Shown: in pieces, positions 35,859 through 44,087 of the stretch
Layout: each line of letters opens with the position of its first letter
Position numbering within the stretch: position 1 is the first letter of the stretch
Assembly (NCBI RefSeq): GCF_031344075.1
Contig: NZ_JAVJAN010000002.1
Span: 1-64,000, forward strand
DNA length: 64,000 nucleotides
Source: Clostridium aquiflavi
GTDB lineage: Bacteria; Bacillota; Clostridia; Clostridiales; Clostridiaceae
Direction of reading: 5' to 3'
Translations under genes and position numbers: made by a program
Notes under the pieces: model-generated
What the model saw: the letters and a program-made list of their open reading frames with translations, nothing else
Databases searched by the model: none
Told to the model about the DNA's origin: nothing

Positions 35859-37232
35859 TTGATAGAAAAAAATAAAGAATACATTTTAGATATATTATCA
35901 CAAGGATATGAAGGCGAAGGAGTAGCTAAAATAGAGGGGTATCCTGTATTTATTCAAGGAGCCTTACAAGGTGAAAAAGTTAAAACAAAAATTATAAAAG
36001 TTAAGAAAAATTATGCATATGGTAAGATAGAAAAAATACTTAATTCATCAGAAGATAGAGAAGAACCTAAATGTTCAAATTATAAAAGATGTGGTGGATG
36101 TTCAATTCAACATATGACTTATAAAAAACAATTAGATTTTAAATGGGAAAGAGTAAAAGACTGTATAGAGAAGATTGGTGGATTATCTAAAGATTTAGTT
36201 AAGTATCCTATTGGAATGGAAGCTGATCCGTATAGATATAGAAATAAAGTTCAACTTCCAATTGGAAAAGTAAATGGTGAAGTTGTAATTGGATTTTATG
36301 CTCCAAGAAGTCATAACATAATAGATTTAGATTATTGTTTAATTCAAGATAAAGTTGCAGATGATGTAGCAAAGCTTACAAAAGAATGGATTAAGAAAAA
36401 CAATATTGAACCAGCGACTACAGATGGAGAGTTTAATTCTAATGGAGTCTTAAAACATTTAATGATAAGAAGGGGATTTAAAACAGGAGAAGTAATGGTT
36501 GTTCTTGTTGCTACTACTTCAAACATTCCTAAATTAGATGAATTTAAAAATATAATATTAGAAAATATAAAAGGAATAAAAAGTATAATATTAAGTATAA
36601 ACTCTAAAAATACAAATGTTATTTTAGGTGAAGAATGTATAACATTATATGGTGAAGATACTATTAAAGATTACATAGGAGAATTTAAATTTAATATATC
36701 TCCATTATCATTTTTTCAGGTTAACCCAATTCAAACTGAGATATTGTATAATAAAGCATTAGAATATGCAGGTTTAACAGGTAATGAAACTGTTTTTGAT
36801 GCATATTGTGGAACTGGAACAATAACTTTATTTTTATCTAAAAAAGCAAAAAAAGTGTACGGTGTTGAGATAATAGAACCTGCAATTATTAACGCTAAAG
36901 AAAATGCTAAACTTAATAATGTGGATAATGCAGAATTTTTTGTGGGTAAATCTGAGGAAGTAATTCCAAATCTTATAAATGAAGGAATAAAAGCTGATAT
37001 AATAGTTGTAGATCCACCAAGAAAGGGTTGTGACATTAAATTATTAGAGGCAATTGGAGAAGTTAAACCAGAAAGAGTGGTTTATGTTTCATGTGATCCA
37101 AGTACATTATCTAGAGATTTAAAAATCTTAGATAAAAAAGGATACAAGGTTGTTGAAATTCAGCCGGTAGATATGTTCCCACAAACTAGTCATGTGGAGA
37201 CGGTAGTATTGATGTCACGAATAGATAAATAA
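35859..37232 (+). CDS. rlmD: 23S rRNA (uracil-C5)-methyltransferase, RlmD/RumA family
   Basis: This 457-residue SAM-dependent enzyme has an N-terminal TRAM domain (about 5-60), a 4Fe-4S cysteine cluster (CSNYKRCGGC near 72-81), a methyltransferase domain with DAYCGTGT near 313-320 and DPPRKG near 386, and the catalytic Cys in YVSCDPSTLSRDL near 408. The TTG at 35859 is eight bases after AGGTGG; the GTG at 35847 lies within that site. The 3' end, encoding SHVETVVLM, is a known integration target, and the accessory element begins immediately after it. Confidence 0.93.
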   Translation: MIEKNKEYILDILSQGYEGEGVAKIEGYPVFIQGALQGEKVKTKIIKVKKNYAYGKIEKILNSSEDREEPKCSNYKRCGGCSIQHMTYKKQLDFKWERVKDCIEKIGGLSKDLVKYPIGMEADPYRYRNKVQLPIGKVNGEVVIGFYAPRSHNIIDLDYCLIQDKVADDVAKLTKEWIKKNNIEPATTDGEFNSNGVLKHLMIRRGFKTGEVMVVLVATTSNIPKLDEFKNIILENIKGIKSIILSINSKNTNVILGEECITLYGEDTIKDYIGEFKFNISPLSFFQVNPIQTEILYNKALEYAGLTGNETVFDAYCGTGTITLFLSKKAKKVYGVEIIEPAIINAKENAKLNNVDNAEFFVGKSEEVIPNLINEGIKADIIVVDPPRKGCDIKLLEAIGEVKPERVVYVSCDPSTLSRDLKILDKKGYKVVEIQPVDMFPQTSHVETVVLMSRIDK

Positions 37233-37376
37233 AAGTGTGTGAAACGCTGATAAATAAAGGGTTTTCTAGATTAGGATATCACCATAAAGTTTATTTTTAA
37301 GTATCTCTAATCTTGGAATCCTTATTTTTATTTTGCAGAGAAATGTTTTAATAATTATAATATTTGTATAGTGTAG

Positions 37377-37450
37377 TAGGCAGGATAGATGTCATAAGGG
37401 TTGAGAAGTCAGAATAGATGTGGCTTTCAAGAGTAGGCGGGATAGATGTC
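37377..37450. repeat. Three phased direct repeats TAGGCGGGATAGATGTC
   Basis: TAGGCAGGATAGATGTC (37377-37393), AGTCAGAATAGATGTGG (37407-37423) and TAGGCGGGATAGATGTC (37434-37450) share a GRATAGATGT core repeated every 28-29 bases. They lie just inside the element's left edge and upstream of the recombinase stub, so they could be arm-type binding sites or an operator. The remainder of 37,233-37,550 contains no gene I can support. Confidence 0.6.
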
Positions 37451-37550
37451 AAAGAAAATTATGGATAAAATAAGCACTCTTTTAGATTACTTATCATTTA
37501 GCTGGCAATAATAAAGATAATTAGTCTAAATTTAATAGTGAGGTTTTGTT

Positions 37551-37649
37551 ATGGTAAATATTAGTTTAAAACCAAAGGTAACATATATTCCAGCTAAAAT
37601 AGAACTCAATAAAAAGGCAGCAGTATACTTAAGTGTATGGAATATATAA
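37551..37649 (+). pseudogene. Serine recombinase N-terminal remnant, 32 codons
   Basis: An ATG preceded by GTGAGGTTTTGTT opens a 32-codon frame, MVNISLKPKVTYIPAKIELN then KKAAVYLSVWNI and stop. The phrase KVTYIPAK...KKAAVY resembles the run-up to the YxRVS catalytic start of large serine recombinases, but the frame is lost where the catalytic Ser region should follow. I read it as the decayed start of the element's integrase. It is too short for certainty. Confidence 0.45.
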
Positions 37650-37702
37650 AAACTATAATAATTGCTGTATGCTGCTTTTAGGCAGCATAAATTAGAAATA
37701 TA

Positions 37703-37731
37703 TTGACAATAAGCAGCGTATGTGCTATTCT
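37703..37731 (+). promoter_or_regulatory. Sigma-A promoter of the XRE-dcm operon
   Basis: TTGACA (37703-37708) and TATTCT (37726-37731) are 17 bases apart, about 18 bases before the regulator's ATG. Just upstream, ATGCTGC (37669-37675) is inverted as GCAGCAT (37682-37688). AGCAGC recurs inside the promoter spacer. This layout suits autorepression by the first gene. Confidence 0.65.
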
Positions 37732-37748
37732 AATATAGAGGTGAGAAT

Positions 37749-38099
37749 ATGCCTGAGGTAGGTCAATTAATTAAAAGTCGTCGAGAAGCTGCAGGGTTGT
37801 CTCAGAAAAGATTAGGAAATGCCTGTGGATTAAGCGACAGCGAAATAATGAAAATTGAGAAGGGTATTCGTAAGAAACCGAACTGGGAGAATCTGTGTAA
37901 GATTGCTCAAGCACTCGAATTCCATCCATTTGAACTGCTTTTAGCAGCAGGATATATTTCCGAAAATGATATTCATTCGAGTACACAACTTCATGGCCTG
38001 GAGAAATTGAGCGATAAAGACATGGAATATTTGCAGCTGCTTATAGATTTTATGATATCAAGAAAAAGCACCGATGGAATTTCAGAAGGAGGGCTGTAA
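37749..38099 (+). CDS. XRE-family helix-turn-helix regulator (possible controller of R-M)
   Basis: This 116-residue protein has an N-terminal Cro/C1-type helix-turn-helix (about 5-62: LIKSRREAAGLSQKRLGNAC...IEKG) and a C-terminal extension of about 50 residues. It ends two bases before the cytosine methyltransferase start, so it is the first gene of that operon. Restriction-modification loci often carry such controller proteins to delay nuclease synthesis. It could equally be the element's lysogeny repressor. GAGGTGAGAAT precedes the ATG. Confidence 0.8.
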   Translation: MPEVGQLIKSRREAAGLSQKRLGNACGLSDSEIMKIEKGIRKKPNWENLCKIAQALEFHPFELLLAAGYISENDIHSSTQLHGLEKLSDKDMEYLQLLIDFMISRKSTDGISEGGL

Positions 38100-38101
38100 T
38101 T

Positions 38102-39154
38102 ATGCCATTTAGATTAGGTGAATTATTCTGCGGACCGGGTGGAATAGCTTGGGGGGCAATGCACGCCGATATTGGGAATCCAGAATTTATAATTACACAT
38201 CAATGGGCAAATGATTATGATGCAGATACTTGTGAAACATATCGTAAAAATATTTGCCCAGATGCACCGGAGACTGTTTACCATGAAGATATTCGAAAAT
38301 TTGATATGTCAAAGCTTGCTCCCATTGATGCTTTAGCGTTCGGATTTCCGTGCAACGATTATAGTGTTGTAGGTGAACAGAAAGGAATGGATGGAGTATA
38401 TGGCCCGTTGTATTCATATGGCGTTAAGGCGCTGAGGCATTTTAGACCACAGTGGTTCCTGGCAGAAAATGTAGGAGGACTTAGGAACGCAAATGATGGC
38501 AGGGCATTTACAAAAATTCTAACGGAGCTGCGTAAATCAGGTTATACCATAACACCGCATTTATACAAATTTGAAGAGTACGGAGTTCCGCAGACGAGAC
38601 ACAGGCTGATTATTGTAGGAATTAGAAATGATATTGATGTTGAATACAGAGTTCCGTCTGCAGAACCCTATGCAGATGCTGATAATACTTGCAGAACAGC
38701 AATTGAAGTTCCTCCTATTCCTGAAGATGCATATAACAATGAGAGAACGAGGCATTCAGAAATTGTTATCAGAAGACTGCAGTGCATTCGTCCAGGACAG
38801 AACGCTTTTACAGCTGATTTACCTGAAAATCTGAGACTTAATATAACGGGTGCAAAAATCAGCCAAATTTACAAACGGCTTGACCCCAATAAACCATCTT
38901 ATACGGTAACTGGAAGCGGAGGCGGCGGAACCCATATATACCATTGGGATGAAGCACGTGCATTAACAAACAGAGAACGAGCAAGGCTTCAGACTTTTCC
39001 TGATACCTATAGATTTATTGGAAGCAAGGAAAGTGTCAGAAAGCAAATTGGTATGGCTGTTCCGTGCAGAGGAGCAAAAATTATCTTTGAATCTATTCTA
39101 AAAAGTTTTGCAGGGATTCCCTATGAATCAGTAGAACCTAACATTGATGAATAA
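38102..39154 (+). CDS. DNA (cytosine-5-)-methyltransferase
   Basis: This 350-residue C5-cytosine methylase shows the ordered motifs of the family: I FCGPGG at 9-14, IV with the catalytic Pro-Cys near 82-83 (GFPCNDYS), VI ENVGG near 121, VIII QTRHRLIIVG near 165-175, and IX/X near 295-330 (RARLQTFPDTYRF, KQIGMAVP). The target recognition region lies at about 190-280. The recognition sequence cannot be inferred. The Vsr nuclease gene converges on it from the other side 47 bases away, and two PLD-type nucleases follow, so it is the protective half of the R-M cassette. Confidence 0.93.
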   Translation: MPFRLGELFCGPGGIAWGAMHADIGNPEFIITHQWANDYDADTCETYRKNICPDAPETVYHEDIRKFDMSKLAPIDALAFGFPCNDYSVVGEQKGMDGVYGPLYSYGVKALRHFRPQWFLAENVGGLRNANDGRAFTKILTELRKSGYTITPHLYKFEEYGVPQTRHRLIIVGIRNDIDVEYRVPSAEPYADADNTCRTAIEVPPIPEDAYNNERTRHSEIVIRRLQCIRPGQNAFTADLPENLRLNITGAKISQIYKRLDPNKPSYTVTGSGGGGTHIYHWDEARALTNRERARLQTFPDTYRFIGSKESVRKQIGMAVPCRGAKIIFESILKSFAGIPYESVEPNIDE

Positions 39155-39201
39155 AAACAGCAAAGCAGTAAGCAAGATGAAAACTTATTCTTTGCTGTTT
39201 T

Positions 39202-39624
39202 TTAATGTTGCTGTGCAATAATATCATTGTAGAGTGAAGATAAATTGGATTCAGCAACAGATTTTTTTAATTGACACTCCCAAATAACAAGGACATTCCA
39301 ACCCTGATGCTTAAGTAGCTGAAAATTCTTTTTATCACGTTCAACATTTTTGTTTATTTTTTTGTACCAATACTCTTTATTTGTTGACGGCCAGACAAAA
39401 CGTCCGCAGTCATGATGATGCCAAAAGCAGCCATTTACGAATATAATGGTTTTGTATTTTGGCAAAACAATATCTGGACATCCGGGAAGAGTTCGTACAT
39501 TTTTTCTATATCTTAATCCGCAGGCAAATAAATATTTTCTGACAATTTCTTCTGGCTTAGAGTTTGTACTTCGAATATGGGACATGTTCATGCTGCGAAC
39601 TTCTTTTGAGTGATTATCTGACAT
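39202..39624 (-). CDS. vsr: Very short patch repair endonuclease Vsr
   Basis: This 140-residue nuclease nicks next to T:G mismatches made when 5-methylcytosine deaminates, protecting sites of the neighbouring methylase from mutation. Family features are MSHIRSTNSKPE near 12-23, the GCPDIVLPKYK segment near 47-57 with the catalytic Asp, and GCFWHHHDC near 64-72. The ATG at 39624 has AGGAGGTGA about ten bases upstream. Longer readings that start inside the previous gene are not needed. It begins 19 bases after the stop of PLD nuclease 1. Confidence 0.93.
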   Translation of the reverse strand: MSDNHSKEVRSMNMSHIRSTNSKPEEIVRKYLFACGLRYRKNVRTLPGCPDIVLPKYKTIIFVNGCFWHHHDCGRFVWPSTNKEYWYKKINKNVERDKKNFQLLKHQGWNVLVIWECQLKKSVAESNLSSLYNDIIAQQH

Positions 39625-39643
39625 AATAAGTTTATCACCTCCT

Positions 39644-40612
39644 TCATATTGAGGGATGCGGAGAAAAATCCATATAATATTCTTCGTCATCGATTTTGTA
39701 AAAGGTAACATCTGTTCTTCCATAGTTCAATAAATCTTGTTTTGTAACAAATGCACCATTTCCGAGACCTAAACGGTTTCGAAAGTATTCTCCAAGCTGA
39801 GCATTGCTGAGAGGTGTTGTAATTGCCTTGTTGTTTTGCTGCTCTACCCTTAAAAGAAGCGTGTGACTGTCGTCTGTAACAACAGTAAAATGCTGTTTGT
39901 CAAGCGGGAAGAAACCACTTCTTGCAATTTTAGCAGGAAGGTGTATATAAGCTTGGTTTCTATTTCTGCCCTTACGTTGCCCCCAATTTAAACCGGACTT
40001 TTCTCCAACATCACCTCTATTTGTAAGAAGAGATAGTGTTGTAGAAATAATACCTTCCCCAGCTAAAGTGGTTATTGGCTTACTTTCAGCATCTAGAATT
40101 TGATGTGTTGGATGGAGAACAATATGGTCTTCAACCTCTGCATGGTTACAGTAGATGGAATTTGCCTCAATTTCCTCAAAAAATTTATGTGCTTCTTCTG
40201 GATTACAGCATTCCACGATTTCCTTTCGAGATGGAATAAATGCATTCTGCACAAAATCAGCAGAACCTGTATATGCCTGTATTGGCAATTTACCTTTTAG
40301 CCAAATGTACAAATTTGCATGGACCGGAGGGTTTTCGCAAACATAGCTGCAGGAAAAGCTATCCACAGCATTTGGATATGCCTTGCCATGGAGTTCCTTA
40401 AAACCTTCATGTATAGGAACACTTAACCCATCGTAAGGTACCATCCCTATAAGCAATGAAATATTGACAAGGTGCATATTTTGCTCCTGAAAACTCTTTA
40501 TTAGCCACGATGCCATATTAGGAGTAGCATATCCACTTAATATTAATAATGTATCTGCTCCTTGAAGTGGAGGAGCAAATAAAATTTTTTGTGCTATATT
40601 ATTGGTAAACAT
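39644..40612 (-). CDS. PLD-fold NgoFVII-family nuclease 1, with altered catalytic motif
   Basis: This 322-residue protein matches NgoFVII/BfiI-type restriction nucleases: an N-terminal phospholipase D-like domain (about 1-175; LLILSGYATPNMASW near 20-34) and a C-terminal part (about 225-315) likely to be a B3-like DNA-binding domain. Where the family has H-x-K and G-S-A-N, this protein has HANLYIW near 97-103 and GSADF near 116-120, so the Lys and Asn of the PLD motif are replaced by Asn and Asp. An HGK at about 72 lies elsewhere. AGGAGGACAAGCATAA precedes the ATG. It may need the second PLD protein for catalysis. Confidence 0.8.
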   Translation of the reverse strand: MFTNNIAQKILFAPPLQGADTLLILSGYATPNMASWLIKSFQEQNMHLVNISLLIGMVPYDGLSVPIHEGFKELHGKAYPNAVDSFSCSYVCENPPVHANLYIWLKGKLPIQAYTGSADFVQNAFIPSRKEIVECCNPEEAHKFFEEIEANSIYCNHAEVEDHIVLHPTHQILDAESKPITTLAGEGIISTTLSLLTNRGDVGEKSGLNWGQRKGRNRNQAYIHLPAKIARSGFFPLDKQHFTVVTDDSHTLLLRVEQQNNKAITTPLSNAQLGEYFRNRLGLGNGAFVTKQDLLNYGRTDVTFYKIDDEEYYMDFSPHPSI

Positions 40613-40626
40613 TTATGCTTGTCCTC

Positions 40627-42483
40627 CTATGCTTCTGTATTATCTTCACACACATCATAATACATTGTATCGTGAGGAAGTTTAATATTCGGAACCCAGA
40701 GAGTTTTCCCTCCCCATCCCTTAGTACCAGTCACTTGATACATGGTAAGGACGACTTTATTGAGAAAAGTGCCGCCAAGTGTCCAGTCATTTGGAGATAA
40801 CAACGCACCTGTGCCTTGTGCTACATTCCTTTCTCTTCTAACTATCAAAATACCCTGTCCAGCAGGCTGCTCTGAAAGAAATGTGTCAATGACCGAAAGA
40901 AATGCGTCTAATTTAAAATCCGGACTGGCAATAATATGAGTCAAAATTTTCTTAATAAATCTTAAACTTACTTGGTAATAAGGTTCATCATCAGAGAAAG
41001 GCTCCAACAGCTTTGATATATCCTCTATAGAGTCATTATCAGGATAAAATGGATAATAGTTCGTTCCACCGGAGAGAATGTTGACTCGTTTGTTATTAAG
41101 AACATTTTTTCTAGTTGGATTTAATCCAAATGGATAATAGATTTTAATATTATCAATTCCCTGTTCTGCCTGGGCGATTATGGCATTGTTAGTAGCATTA
41201 ATATCCGCAAATAATTTATAGAGTTGTTCATTTATAAATATTTTCATCATGCCGGGGTCTCTGTCATAACCGAACATCCGGCTATGCTGCCACATAGTGT
41301 CAGCTTGAGGTTTTTTGCTTGTTCTTGTATAGTAAATTGTCTGCAGACCGGGAAAAGTAACGCCTCGGCCAAGAGTATTTCCTCCAATGATAAAATTACA
41401 GCCTGCCGCATATTCATGGCTTTCAACATCTGTCTTTCCATTCATTATAAGGACTTTTATACACTTGTTTTCCATCAAGTCCCCAGCAGTTTTATATATA
41501 ATATCGAAAGAAAGTTTCCTACTTTTGTCAGGCATTAAAGCATTGTATTGGCTTTGTAATTCGGTGATGAACTCATTATTGATATGTTCAATACACCAAT
41601 TTATTTCTTTTGTGACGTTGTCAGCAAAACGCTGGTGGACAGCTTGACGTACACTCGGATGTATAAGGCAGTTTGACACTTTGCCGTTGGATGCTAAAAT
41701 TTGGGCAGAAACAGCTATATGTCGTATAACAACACTTCTTGTTGGTCGTTTGATTGTCTCAAGATAATCAATACATTCAGGTTTGCCGCTTGTGGGAAAG
41801 AAAAAGTCTCCACCTAAATAACCATTGCCGGGATGGAAGTAATATGTAAAATACGGATGCCATCCGGAAGCAAGTGTCTGTAGTAAGATTGCTTGGGGAG
41901 TACCGGTAACCTGTAGGTATAGACTGCTTGATGCACCATTCTTTATAGAGTCCAAATACCTATTAATTGATGACTGACCATTGCGGTTTACAAGTGTATT
42001 CAAGGAAGCGGCATCTGCCTCGTCATCAACTATAAAAAGAGGATTTCCTTTCATAAAGCCCGTGGAGTTAAATACATTCGCCCACAGTCTCAGCATTCGT
42101 GAATTTTTCTTTAAGATGACAATCGCTGGCTTTACAAGGCTATTCTCAATAAACAATCCTGAGTCGTTTTCACCGCAAATACAGAAACCATCTAAATCGT
42201 TTTTGACACGTTCCAAAGTTTGCTGCTGCAAAGCAACATTGTCCGTAGTGAGCAGGATAAATGCCGGGAAACCTAAGTCAGCGGCTTTGCACATGATGCC
42301 AAACATCTGACCAGTTTTTCCGGACTGTATATTTCCAAACAACAGGCCAATCTCATGATTTGTAAATGAAAAATTGCGAATATACTGTTCACCAACATCT
42401 TCAGCAGTTTTTAAAATAGATTCCGCCAATTTTACATTGCCCCGATCTGTAATTTTTTGAAGGTATGTTTTTAAGTATTGCAT
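40627..42483 (-). CDS. Z1-domain P-loop ATPase of a restriction system
   Basis: This protein of about 618 residues has a Walker A-like GNIQSGKT near 46-53, a Walker B FIVDDEAD near 145-152, and the Z1 pattern GNTLGRGVTFPGL...DTMWQHSRMFGYDRDP in the second half (about 365-410), resembling a helicase RecA-like lobe. Z1 proteins are known from restriction-like operons with Vsr, C5 methylases and MORC-type ATPases, and are thought to translocate on or remodel DNA. The ATG at 42483 has GAGAGGTG six bases upstream. An in-frame ATG at 42498 overlaps the previous gene's stop. It lies between the two PLD nucleases. Confidence 0.87.
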   Translation of the reverse strand: MQYLKTYLQKITDRGNVKLAESILKTAEDVGEQYIRNFSFTNHEIGLLFGNIQSGKTGQMFGIMCKAADLGFPAFILLTTDNVALQQQTLERVKNDLDGFCICGENDSGLFIENSLVKPAIVILKKNSRMLRLWANVFNSTGFMKGNPLFIVDDEADAASLNTLVNRNGQSSINRYLDSIKNGASSSLYLQVTGTPQAILLQTLASGWHPYFTYYFHPGNGYLGGDFFFPTSGKPECIDYLETIKRPTRSVVIRHIAVSAQILASNGKVSNCLIHPSVRQAVHQRFADNVTKEINWCIEHINNEFITELQSQYNALMPDKSRKLSFDIIYKTAGDLMENKCIKVLIMNGKTDVESHEYAAGCNFIIGGNTLGRGVTFPGLQTIYYTRTSKKPQADTMWQHSRMFGYDRDPGMMKIFINEQLYKLFADINATNNAIIAQAEQGIDNIKIYYPFGLNPTRKNVLNNKRVNILSGGTNYYPFYPDNDSIEDISKLLEPFSDDEPYYQVSLRFIKKILTHIIASPDFKLDAFLSVIDTFLSEQPAGQGILIVRRERNVAQGTGALLSPNDWTLGGTFLNKVVLTMYQVTGTKGWGGKTLWVPNIKLPHDTMYYDVCEDNTEA

Positions 42484-42494
42484 AGCCGCACCTC

Positions 42495-43643
42495 TCATTT
42501 TTTAGTAGTTGTTTCAAATGATAAAACCCATACATCAAGTTCAGAGCCGTCTTCGTCCAATGCTTTCTGGTCAGTTTTAGAAAGTACAAGGCTATCGCAG
42601 CCATATGCCTGCAGCATTTCTTTTGTAATCATGCCCTTACGGTCTGTATCAGCTTGGGTATCATTTACAGGTGTTACAAGTCCTGCAGCTGCAAGTCTGC
42701 CCTTAATCCAACGGCCAAGAATAAGTTCATCGCCAACAGCGCTGAACTGTTTATTGCCATCACTTGTAGTATGAGCTTTAAACCAATAGCCGTCATCGGT
42801 AACAACAAAGAAAATTTTGTTCTTTTCAGGGTATCCCTTGGAGCGAGTTATCTCTTTGCTCACGGTCAGCTGGGTTTCATACCAATCACGGGATTTTCTC
42901 CTGCTTCTCGGTGCGGCATAGCTAACATTAATATTTGATTTCGTGAAATGCTTGCCATCGTCCATATGTCGCTGTTTGTAAGCAGGAACTTTTATCGGCA
43001 GCACAAATGAAATACCTGTTTTATGATGCGCATAAAGCTGTACACCGGTTTGGGGAATTTGTGTTACCATATTAATGCCGCTAAGTGATGTGTTAACTTC
43101 CCTAATTATTGGCATTCCCGTTATGCTGGCAATATTATCTGAGCAATTCTGCATTTTTAGCCTCTCTATAAAATCTGCAGTTTCTCTGCATTCAGCGGCA
43201 TCATCAGTAATTGAAGAGATTTCATACTGTCGGCGGTTATTTGCATCTAATTTGATTACACCTAAGTTTGCAGAACCAATGATAGCTGAAAAAGGCTGTC
43301 CATCTTTATAGAAACAGTATAATTTACCGTGGTACTTAAATGCCTTTACAATCTTAATTTCGCCAATGCCTGCCTCTCTCCATTTTTTATTCAGTTCAAG
43401 CGCAGCATTGTACGATCCTTCCGGCATTCCTTCGATGAAGTACATACCAATAGTAAGGCATATACTGGATATATTGAGTTCCTCGACCAGGCGGCCTAGT
43501 TCTTCCAAGGCTACACGGGAGATGTATCCAACCGCAATTTCAACTCGGTCTGACTTTGCAATTTGTTCGTTAAAACAGTCAATAATTGTTTCTTGACCCT
43601 GTAATGTAGCAAGGGGCAGGATATCTGAATACAACAGTTTCAT
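42495..43643 (-). CDS. PLD-fold NgoFVII-family nuclease 2, with intact catalytic motif
   Basis: This 382-residue protein has the PLD nuclease motif intact: HGKLYCFYKDGQ near 104-115 followed by IIGSANLG near 119-126. The C-terminal region (about 225-375) resembles that of PLD nuclease 1: both have VVTDD followed later by a GRWIKGRL/EYFRNRLGL-like helix and a YG...K-D segment. That fits the BfiI layout of PLD domain plus B3-like target recognition domain. The ATG has GGAGTGAGCTA upstream. It leads the minus-strand R-M operon, after a small XRE gene. Confidence 0.82.
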   Translation of the reverse strand: MKLLYSDILPLATLQGQETIIDCFNEQIAKSDRVEIAVGYISRVALEELGRLVEELNISSICLTIGMYFIEGMPEGSYNAALELNKKWREAGIGEIKIVKAFKYHGKLYCFYKDGQPFSAIIGSANLGVIKLDANNRRQYEISSITDDAAECRETADFIERLKMQNCSDNIASITGMPIIREVNTSLSGINMVTQIPQTGVQLYAHHKTGISFVLPIKVPAYKQRHMDDGKHFTKSNINVSYAAPRSRRKSRDWYETQLTVSKEITRSKGYPEKNKIFFVVTDDGYWFKAHTTSDGNKQFSAVGDELILGRWIKGRLAAAGLVTPVNDTQADTDRKGMITKEMLQAYGCDSLVLSKTDQKALDEDGSELDVWVLSFETTTKK

Positions 43644-43661
43644 TAGCTCACTCCTTTGTGA

Positions 43662-43877
43662 TTAATGGGTTTCCTCAGTTTTTTTAATTTCCATAATATC
43701 TGAAATATCACAGTTAAGAGCCTTACATACTTTTATTAAAATGTCAGTATTAACATTCTCGTTTTTTCCGAGTTTAGCCATTGAAGCAGTACTAATACCA
43801 GCGGCTTCTCTTAAGTCCTTTTTTTTCATGTCTCTATCAATTAGAAGTTTCCAAAGCTTTTTATAACTTATGGACAT
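43662..43877 (-). CDS. Small XRE-family repressor, 71 residues
   Basis: This 71-residue protein is a bare helix-turn-helix of the Cro/YozG type: KLLIDRDMKKKDLREAAGIS near 11-30, TASMAKLGKNENVNTDILIKV near 31-51. GAGGTGGCATT precedes the ATG. It is the first gene of the minus-strand operon (XRE, PLD2, Z1, PLD1, Vsr) and divergent from the ImmA/IrrE-like gene. Direct repeats TTAGTTAC lie just upstream of its start and are probably its operator. It is likely the autoregulator of the restriction genes. Confidence 0.85.
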   Translation of the reverse strand: MSISYKKLWKLLIDRDMKKKDLREAAGISTASMAKLGKNENVNTDILIKVCKALNCDISDIMEIKKTEETH

Positions 43878-43891
43878 AATGCCACCTCACC

Positions 43892-44003
43892 TTAGTTACT
43901 CATTTTAGTTACAAAATAAAGTTTATCACAAAATTAGCGATATAACAATTAAAATTCATGAATGCAAAATAAACATTGAGATAGGTGTAACATATGCTAT
44001 AAT
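43892..44003. promoter_or_regulatory. Divergent control region between XRE repressor and ImmA-like gene
   Basis: TTAGTTAC occurs twice at 43892-43899 and 43905-43912, 13 bases apart, close to the minus-strand ribosome binding site. On + a promoter TTGAGA (43976-43981), 16 bases, TATAAT (43998-44003) points to the ImmA-like gene. Confidence 0.6.
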
Positions 44004-44087
44004 TTACCTATAAACTAATGCTTGAATGTTTGAAACAATGAAAATTATTAAAGATATTAATTTCATATGGGGTGAGGAGGGAATGTC

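Noticed and set aside
37377..37450. CRISPR array
   Set aside because: Only three imperfect 17-base repeats with about 11-14-base spacers and no cas genes; too short and too divergent.
40615..42938. Several + strand frames opposite the Z1 and PLD genes
   Set aside because: They are antisense to well-supported genes, have no ribosome binding sites and show low-complexity Ser/Phe-rich composition typical of shadows.
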